From NCBI RefSeq assembly GCF_950023065.1, contig NC_088680.1, forward strand, positions 42,272,559 to 42,336,558: a stretch of DNA of 64,000 nucleotides, in the 5' to 3' direction. Position 1 is the stretch's first letter. The number at the start of each line of letters is the position of its first letter. The notes beneath the pieces were generated by a model. It was not told where the DNA came from, did not search any database, and worked only from the letters and a program-made list of their open reading frames with translations. The translations under genes and the position numbers were made by a program. Below are positions 57,647-64,000 of this stretch, in pieces. Source of the stretch: Planococcus citri. Lineage: Eukaryota; Arthropoda; Insecta; Hemiptera; Pseudococcidae.

Positions 57647-59347
57647 ATGATTGAAATTATTTTCGTTTTGATATTTTTTGGATCGATACACTTGGGAATA
57701 TGTGAAATCGAGGTAGAAGTCATTCCTGGTTCATATCTAACCCAACTCAACGATGTCCACATTTACGAAAAATCCATCCCCCTAAAAATCCTGATTGATT
57801 ACTCCTTTCCTGATTCAATGTATGCTCCCATGAACTACAATTGCACTGCCAACACACGAAATTGCGATCGAATCCATAGTTTGGAAAAACTAGAAAATGC
57901 GATTAACACACAGCTAATGGAAACTTATTTTGATGGCATCCACCACCCCAGATCTCGCCGAGGTATTCAGTTCCTGGGTGATTTCCTGCACTTCTGCTGT
58001 AATGCTGCAACGATGGAAGAAGTATATCCCCTTTACACCAATGATGAAAAGTTACAAAATAATTTTGAGAGACTCAAAACTGAACTTATAGATACTCATT
58101 CAGCACTGTTTAATTTATCTATAGAACTCAACCTTTTTTCTGATTTAATGCATAAAAATTTACTTCAGCTTAGTGAAGCAATAGAAGAGCTCCAAACATT
58201 TACAGCAACAACCACCCCTGTATTTGCTAACATATTAAGCAAAATCTTTTTCAATTCTTATTTTTCTTCAATTATTTCCCACTGCAAAGAACACAAATTA
58301 CCATCATCCCTCATCCCACCAGAAATGCTGGAAGGATATTTAAAAAACCTTCAAGAAAACATACTTTCAATAAATTACAAATTGGCTATCAATATCAAAT
58401 CTTTGATAAATTATTATACCTTAAGCATCACACATTGTCAAATTTCGAAATCCAAAATTATGATTGAAATCAAAGTACCAGTAGTTAAAACCAACACAGA
58501 TTGGAAATTATTCAAACATACCCCTGTATACTTTAATTATAAAGACGAATTATGTATACTAAATAACGATCAAATGATCATTGCCCTAGATACCAATAAT
58601 AATCAAGTAAGAGAAATATCTGGATCAAGTCTAAAAAATTGTAACCTAGATAAAAATTTATGCTTTTTGGATTATTATGATTCAGCTTATGAATCACCAG
58701 AATGTGCAAAATCCTTACTATTAAGTAAAGAAGTTCAATCCTTGAACACAGTATGCAGTTTTAAATGTGAACCAAAACATCAGAAAACAATTATTAGAAA
58801 AATTAATACAAATTCCTACATTATTTCAAACCCTCAAGAAACGTTACACCTTATTAACACAGAAAACAGTGTGTCAAAACCCCTCTCAATAAATTACAAC
58901 TATCCTGGAGCTATTAAACTTCAAATCCCATGTCATTACGAATTACACCAAATTTCCAATTCAGAAACCCAAATTCTCATCCCTTTAGATTTTCCATGTC
59001 CCAAAAATCAACCCAACCTCATTTCTCTTAGCCGAATTGTTCCCCTACAATGGTCTAGCCTAGACTTCAGCACTTTAGAATTTAATGTTAGAAACCCCTT
59101 CAAATTTCAAAATTTAACAAAAATCTTCAATGAAGACTGGAAAAAATATACTCCCCATTTTGACATAAAAAAATCAACTGAAGACCTAAAACGTAATTTG
59201 GAAACTACAATTTTAGAAAAATTACCTACATCCATATATGGTGAAGCTTGGTTAGGTGATATCCTTTATCTAACATGGTTAACTATCCTTGCTATCCTAC
59301 AATTGTTATTATTTTATGTTTTAACTACCAATGCCCTTAGAATGTAA
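57647..59347 (+). CDS. env: Envelope glycoprotein (errantivirus / baculovirus F-like)
   Basis: 566 aa. Signal peptide at about 1-19. Furin-type RSRR at residues 102-105 followed by GIQFLGDFLHFCCNAAT, the position and type of the fusion peptide in insect errantivirus and baculovirus F proteins. A helical region follows (about 134-205), then Cys-rich ectodomain blocks and a membrane anchor near 541-561 with a very short tail. The gene lies six bases after an acceptor-like ATTTTTTTAG (AG at 57,639-57,640), so it is probably made from a spliced RNA. The frame is intact. Assignment rests on architecture, not on a database search. Confidence 0.88.
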   Translation: MIEIIFVLIFFGSIHLGICEIEVEVIPGSYLTQLNDVHIYEKSIPLKILIDYSFPDSMYAPMNYNCTANTRNCDRIHSLEKLENAINTQLMETYFDGIHHPRSRRGIQFLGDFLHFCCNAATMEEVYPLYTNDEKLQNNFERLKTELIDTHSALFNLSIELNLFSDLMHKNLLQLSEAIEELQTFTATTTPVFANILSKIFFNSYFSSIISHCKEHKLPSSLIPPEMLEGYLKNLQENILSINYKLAINIKSLINYYTLSITHCQISKSKIMIEIKVPVVKTNTDWKLFKHTPVYFNYKDELCILNNDQMIIALDTNNNQVREISGSSLKNCNLDKNLCFLDYYDSAYESPECAKSLLLSKEVQSLNTVCSFKCEPKHQKTIIRKINTNSYIISNPQETLHLINTENSVSKPLSINYNYPGAIKLQIPCHYELHQISNSETQILIPLDFPCPKNQPNLISLSRIVPLQWSSLDFSTLEFNVRNPFKFQNLTKIFNEDWKKYTPHFDIKKSTEDLKRNLETTILEKLPTSIYGEAWLGDILYLTWLTILAILQLLLFYVLTTNALRM

Positions 59348-59377
59348 GATGTAATATGTAAAAAGTGAGGTCACTTT

Positions 59378-59398
59378 TCTCTGAGGAGAGGAAAAATT
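59378..59398 (+). promoter_or_regulatory. Polypurine tract
   Basis: GAGGAGAGGAAAAA lies directly before the 3' LTR start at 59,399, the expected place for plus-strand priming. Confidence 0.85.
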
Positions 59399-60168
59399 TG
59401 TAGTGACAGATTATATAACCTACATTATAAAATTTACCTGGTTGAACAATATAGGTCATCATGATACAGTCTACCTTAATTTTTACCAAAACATCCTTTC
59501 TCATGTTAATTCCCATAAGAACTCATTTATCATCTCATATATCTAATTGTATGTTAATTTCCATAAGAGCTCCATTATCATCTCATATACCTATTTGTAT
59601 ATTAATTTCCATAAGAGCTCCTTTATCACCATATATTTACTTGTATATTATTTTCCATAAGAGCTACTTTATCACCATATATCTACTTGTATGTTATTTT
59701 CCATAAGAGCTCCTTTATCACTATATATCTGCTTGTATGTTATTTTCCATAAGAACCCTTTTATCATCTCATACAGCTACTTGTATGTTATTTACTATAA
59801 GAACTCTTATATCTATTTGTATGTTAATTTCCATAAGAGCTCCATTATCATCTCATATATCTACTTATATGGTATTTTCCATAAGAACTCTTTTATCATC
59901 TCATATAGCTACCTGTATGTTATTTTACATAAGGACACTGTTATTAGGTACTAGTATTTTAGTATATAAGCTCAAGCAAACCTAGTAACAGTATTCAGTT
60001 CTCTTCCAAGCTTCATTGGACTAACTTATAAGAAACCTTACTGTTTCAACTTATAAATGTCTTAACAAGTGTTAAAAGTATATTTAAAAGTGTTTTAAAG
60101 TTTGTTGTGTAAAACAAAGTAAATAAAATATTTCTTTTTAAAACTGAATCAATAAATCTGTCACCACA
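59399..60168 (+). repeat. 3' LTR (770 bp)
   Basis: Intact copy with TGTAGTGACAG and CTGTCACCACA ends. TATATAA at 59,963-59,969, initiator TCAGT at 59,995, AATAAA at 60,122 and 60,151. The U3 is mostly a 47-base tandem repeat (listed separately). Confidence 0.97.
59502..59940 (+). repeat. Ten-copy 47-base tandem repeat in U3
   Basis: Units like TTGTATGTTATTTTCCATAA plus GAGCTCCTTTATCATCTCAT, ten diverged copies, directly upstream of the core promoter. The same array is in the 5' LTR. Its placement suggests an enhancer, as in other retroelement U3 regions. Confidence 0.9.
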
Positions 60169-60173
60169 GCAAC

Positions 60174-60704
60174 CTTAATCTGTAGTATTGTAGTCACTAG
60201 TCAGACTTAATTAAGGTTAGAACACAAAAAGTAAAATCTAGCCAATCAGAAGGCTACATTTGGTAGCACTCTCACTACTTTCTCTATAAATAGTCTGGTT
60301 CTACTTTTTTCTAGTCACTTGCTAACAAAGACCTGTAGGCTGTACTACTGAAGACCTAATTAACTGCTGTAAACTTGTTTTCTTGTTCACATCGCTGTTA
60401 TTGGCGCTGTTGTGTTGTGTTTACTGTCAAGATGTTGTACAACATTTTGGAGTTGGTTGAAAAATTTGAAGAAGCTTAGTGTACCATCAGCTACCATGAT
60501 TTATAGCAAGGTTGACAATGCCACTATTCTGCAGTATAATCCCAAACCTGAAATCGACGAAGAAGACGAAGAAAACCCCTCCTCTAGAAGGCGAGGACCT
60601 TCACCATTTCCTGGAGTTGGGTGGTTTATTATCAAGCCCCGCAGAATCGTTTAAGAAATGAAGCAATGTACCACATAGAACTCTCCAAAATGGAAATTGA
60701 ATTA
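60174..60704 (+). other. Possible 5' remnant of an older LTR element, or host promoter
   Basis: A CCAAT box (GCCAATCAG, about 60,242) and TATAAATA (about 60,284) precede ATTGGCGCTGTTGTG near 60,400, which resembles a primer-binding site. An 80-codon ORF then begins at 60,412 (MLCLLSRCCTTF). It has an acidic/Pro-rich stretch and then breaks; a neighbouring frame continues (RNEAMYHIELSKMEIE) up to the MITE at 60,705. It could be a truncated gag start. Weak evidence. Confidence 0.3.
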
Positions 60705-61402
60705 CAGTGAAGTCTTGATAACTCAAAGCTGAAGGGGAAAAGAGTTGACTTTGATTTATCGGAGTTCAAGTTATGGAAGTTCGTTTTTGGTATATTTTGA
60801 GTTAGCGAAGTTTGAATTAGATGAAGGTTCTTTTTACTATGGAATGAAGTGGAAACACGTATTATACCAGTGTATTTGAGTGAAACGTACATGTTTATGG
60901 ACATAATTATTCAACAAGAAATGTAAGTTATAGAGGCAAGACGTTGGCAATGTTTGACTTTTTATTTTATTTTTCAAAATTATTTATTTATGGAACTGAT
61001 ACAAAAATCAACAACCTAAAATTGTCAGAGCTATTTACAACACTATTTAAAAATTATATTTAATTTACGGTAATTGCATAGTGCACTTAGAGGCTGATAA
61101 TGTCCATTGTGTGGTGTCTGCTCTGCTCAGCCTTCTTGTGTCATCACTTTGGTATAAAAGAATCACAGCCTCACAATTCGGGTGTTTATGGAGCCGGTTC
61201 AAGGTGTTCGACTTACAAAGGTTTTTTTTATATTTTTCAAAAATTTCACTTTCCAGTTATTGGAGGTTTTGGACTTTTTACTTTGAGGTAAAGAAGTGAA
61301 TTTTACATTGAATCTTATGGGGAGTTGAAGGGATGAAACAGACTTTGCTTCAAGTTACCGAGTTTTCGAGTTAACGGAGTTTGAGTTATTGAGACTCAAC
61401 TG
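60705..61402. mobile_element. pogo/Tigger-like MITE
   Basis: 698 bp. The left end CAGTGAAGTCTTGATAACTC and the inverse of the right end, CAGTTGAGTCTCAATAACTC, match at 19 of 23 positions over the terminal stretch. TA flanks both sides. CAGT...TAACTC ends and TA duplication are typical of pogo/Tigger elements. No transposase is encoded. Confidence 0.85.
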
Positions 61403-64000
61403 TATTTTGTAAAACTTGTAAATTTTGTAAATATTATTTTTTTTAAACGCATAAAAAATCTTATTCTGTGGCTGAGAAGAGAGACCAGTTTTGATTTTTG
61501 TAGTGTATGGCAATACAGAAAAGTTTTGCCATTTGAAAAAATCAAAGTACACAAAAAATCACCCTGAAATTTGCCATTTGAGTGAGTTAAGCTGGCTGAG
61601 CCGAACAGATTACTCAGCGGTGGCTCTGGTGGCTGAAAGAATTTTTGAAACGGCGGCGGTGGTGTAAAAAATGTTTGAAAAATTGGTGGTGGCGGCAGCG
61701 TGGCGCGGCGGTGCAGGGCTCAACTACTGGTACTTTCAACCAGTGCACTGAAAAAGTAGCATGTGACGAATATCAGGAGGTTAAATAGATTTTTTTTGAG
61801 TTTCATCATTTTTATATGATTTTGAATGGCTTCTAGTAGAATTTTGAAAGCATTTTTTATTCTTGAAGCTAATTTCTAAATAAATTTTCCGCAAGTATTG
61901 GGTTACTTTTAATTGATGTTAACTTTATAATTTATACTCAACACCTTCTTTCATTCCATTACACTTTTTTTTTTAGTCAAAAATGAACAAAAACTGTTTT
62001 TTAAATTTCCTCATTTCTGACAAAAAAATTTTTTAGAGATGATTTTTTTCTGTTTTGTACCCTTGGAGTTGGGATTTTTTTCATTTTAATTTTTAGATCT
62101 TCAATTGGGTTCACTGAAACCATTAGAGCCCTGAACGGGTTAATCGATCTAGCGTAAAAGACTGCAGGAAAAGTTTGACTGTGATAACCAGGTAGGTACC
62201 TACATACATTAATACTAACTAAGATGGAAGGTGAATTTGACAGATGATATGTTTTCTGAACCCTTTTTGGAATGTAATCTATGTACTTTCAGAATACGAG
62301 AATAATAAACTTGAGCATACATATTAATGCACATTTAGTAGGTACATCTTTCGGTTGACTTGGTATTTGAAAATAGAACATTTCGCAGGAAAGTAAGTAA
62401 GTACTCTCATCTAATTTATATATGTACATGCATTAGTCTCAATAATCTGCTACTCTGCGTGTGTTATGGTAGGCCTGATATTATTTCAACGAAATACACG
62501 CCAGCATCATTGAAAGAAAAGAGAAAAAAATTCATAATATTGAATCGTGAATCGAAAAAAAAGACAGAAAAGCAAACGCAGAAATAGCAAACGCTGGAAA
62601 ACTTCATATTCGACCGAACTGATGGGTACCTATATGTTATTAGAAAAACTTGTTGTGTATCTCCACCGAGCTTCTCTACAATTCCTTGTTTCGCTGTGTT
62701 GTTAGCTCGCGCTGAAAGAAAACATTCATATTGCCGTTTATTATTGGCAATATTGTTTATTCAACTTATATTAATTTTTCTGCCAACTTCGGTATGGTAC
62801 TCGTATACCAGTAGAAGTTCGGACTGGTATGGTATGTAGCTATGAGTATACGATATACCAGAAACTACTGTGCATGGTATGCAGTGTATTCGTACAACGA
62901 AGAGGTGTGCTGGAAAGAGCCCCCAGAGGAGGGTTATACGAAAGCGCCGAAGAATTCAGCGAAAATAAACACAATGTTAAATAAACAAAATTTCACCAGC
63001 AAAGCTATACACAGTACACGTTTTCGGCGAATGTAGTGTATTCGTTTGAAAAGCACGACGCGAACGAGCAGCGAGTTTCATACTATAATTTCATTATTCT
63101 AGATAAAACAGCAACAGGGCACGCAGCACCACGTCCTCCGACTCAATGGCGGTTTAATTAAGTCGAAGAAAAGGCGCGAATAACATCGAACTCTATACGT
63201 ACCTATATTTTAATAGGTTGAAAAGAAAAATCTGCTTATAGGCTACCCGGAAGGTGTGTTTTCCTTTTTCTCTTTAGGCTGCTCTCTGTGATCTCAATTC
63301 TCCCTCTTATCTTTTTTTTTTTTTTTTTTTGGAGAAAAGTAACAAAGCCGAAGAATCTGCGGCGGAGGTATTACAAGTTTTAACAAGTACCTACATTTTG
63401 AAGATTCTTTTTTTTTCTCAAAGAACTTTTTCAGCAAGGCTTCTAGGTATTCGCCTCTCTTTGAAAATCTTTCGCCGATGTCTTTACCTCTCTTCGTGCG
63501 TACAATGTTTTTAACGTATTCTTTATATGTGGGGAAAAGGTAGGTAGGTAATCCCCCGTAGAAATCAATTTTACCCTGACAGTTTCCCTATAATACATAC
63601 ACACAGAAGAGAGAGAGAGAAAGAGAGACAGATAGAGTCTTTTAAACGCGTACGAAGCATCCAACCAAAGTGTGCGAGTGTCTGTGTATGGAAAAGCTAT
63701 TTTACAGAGATTCTCTCCTCTCTTATGAGCTGCTTTCGCGGTTCGACGCGCGAATATGGCAGATCAACAATGCTAACGTATACCCCGATGACTCTTTTCG
63801 CTTGTGATAATCTCCTTTTATGCTTTTCGTTAAGATTAACCGACAACTTGCATGTTGATAAAGTTTAAACGTGTACGCAGCAGGCGAAAAGCTATTATTT
63901 TGTCAGAGGCTCGAGAAGTTCGTATATATACGAGTAAATGTACGGAGGATTACTCGAGCCGGGCCAAGCCAGGGTAGGCCATGCAAGGCCAAACACGCTA
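61403..64000. other. Non-coding sequence to the window end
   Basis: No gene supported. A short GGCGGCGGTGG-rich simple patch lies at about 61,645-61,720, poly-T near 63,308-63,330, and a GA-rich microsatellite near 63,606-63,630. Base composition becomes less AT-biased after 62,640, which could mark approach to a gene, but no exon with clean splice sites could be shown. Confidence 0.4.

Larger units (their letters stand above)
47560..60168 (+). mobile_element. Errantivirus-like endogenous retroelement (Ty3/Gypsy with env)
   Basis: Two 770-bp LTRs, PBS, gag, pro-pol, two accessory ORFs, env and a polypurine tract, flanked by the 5-base duplication gcaac (47,555-47,559 and 60,169-60,173). The two LTRs appear identical wherever compared, apart from the later insertion in the 5' copy, so integration was recent. 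The internal part is 8,300 bp. One in-frame TGA at 53,345 in the protease-RT linker makes this copy probably defective. Confidence 0.96.

Noticed and set aside
62842..63036. 64-codon ORF with less AT-biased composition
   Set aside because: No splice sites, motif or homologue recognised; too short to support alone.

Overview
The window is eukaryotic, AT-rich and intergenic or intronic. It is dominated by transposable elements and has almost no host coding sequence. The arthropod-type LTR elements, abundant TACC/GGTA simple repeats and many A/T-rich foldback elements suggest an insect, perhaps a sternorrhynchan hemipteran such as a mealybug or aphid. That placement is an inference, with low to moderate confidence.

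Region A (1 to about 20,509, minus strand) looks like one very large Ty3/Gypsy-related LTR retrotransposon that runs off the left edge. On the minus strand the order is: candidate 5' LTR (about 20,509-19,788), a TGGCGCCC primer-binding-type site, a 1.4 kb leader, gag, pol overlapping gag in another frame, and then four further ORFs. These encode a 102-aa protein, a 1270-aa protein with a RING-like finger, coiled coil, SGNH-like domain and DLT repeats, a 110-aa membrane-type protein and a 192-aa protein. Each has a splice-acceptor-like sequence just upstream. Pol carries a second RNase H domain placed between the integrase core and the integrase C-terminal GPF-type domain, while its original RNase H has lost an active-site Asp. 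No protease or Gag zinc knuckle is visible. The 3' LTR is not in the window.

Region B (20,510-47,554) is mostly non-coding. It has one convincing first coding exon of a host gene (22,462-22,554, minus strand). The rest holds foldback elements (25,349-26,595; 28,850-29,850; 33,964-36,776; 39,642-40,693), a Helentron-like insertion carrying a tRNA-like sequence (34,134-35,888), a minisatellite (30,080-30,650), and an array rich in AGGTCAnTGACCT-type palindromes (40,960-41,690).

Region C (47,560-60,168, plus strand) is a nearly intact errantivirus-like endogenous retroelement. It has 770-bp LTRs, a 5-bp target duplication (gcaac), PBS, gag, a -1-frame pro-pol with one internal TGA, two small paralogous accessory ORFs, env with a furin-type site, and a polypurine tract. 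The three downstream genes each follow a splice-acceptor-like sequence. A later 2,767-bp palindromic element with TA duplication sits inside the 5' LTR.

Region D (60,174-64,000) holds a possible remnant of an older LTR element cut by a pogo/Tigger-like MITE (60,705-61,402), then non-coding sequence to the end.
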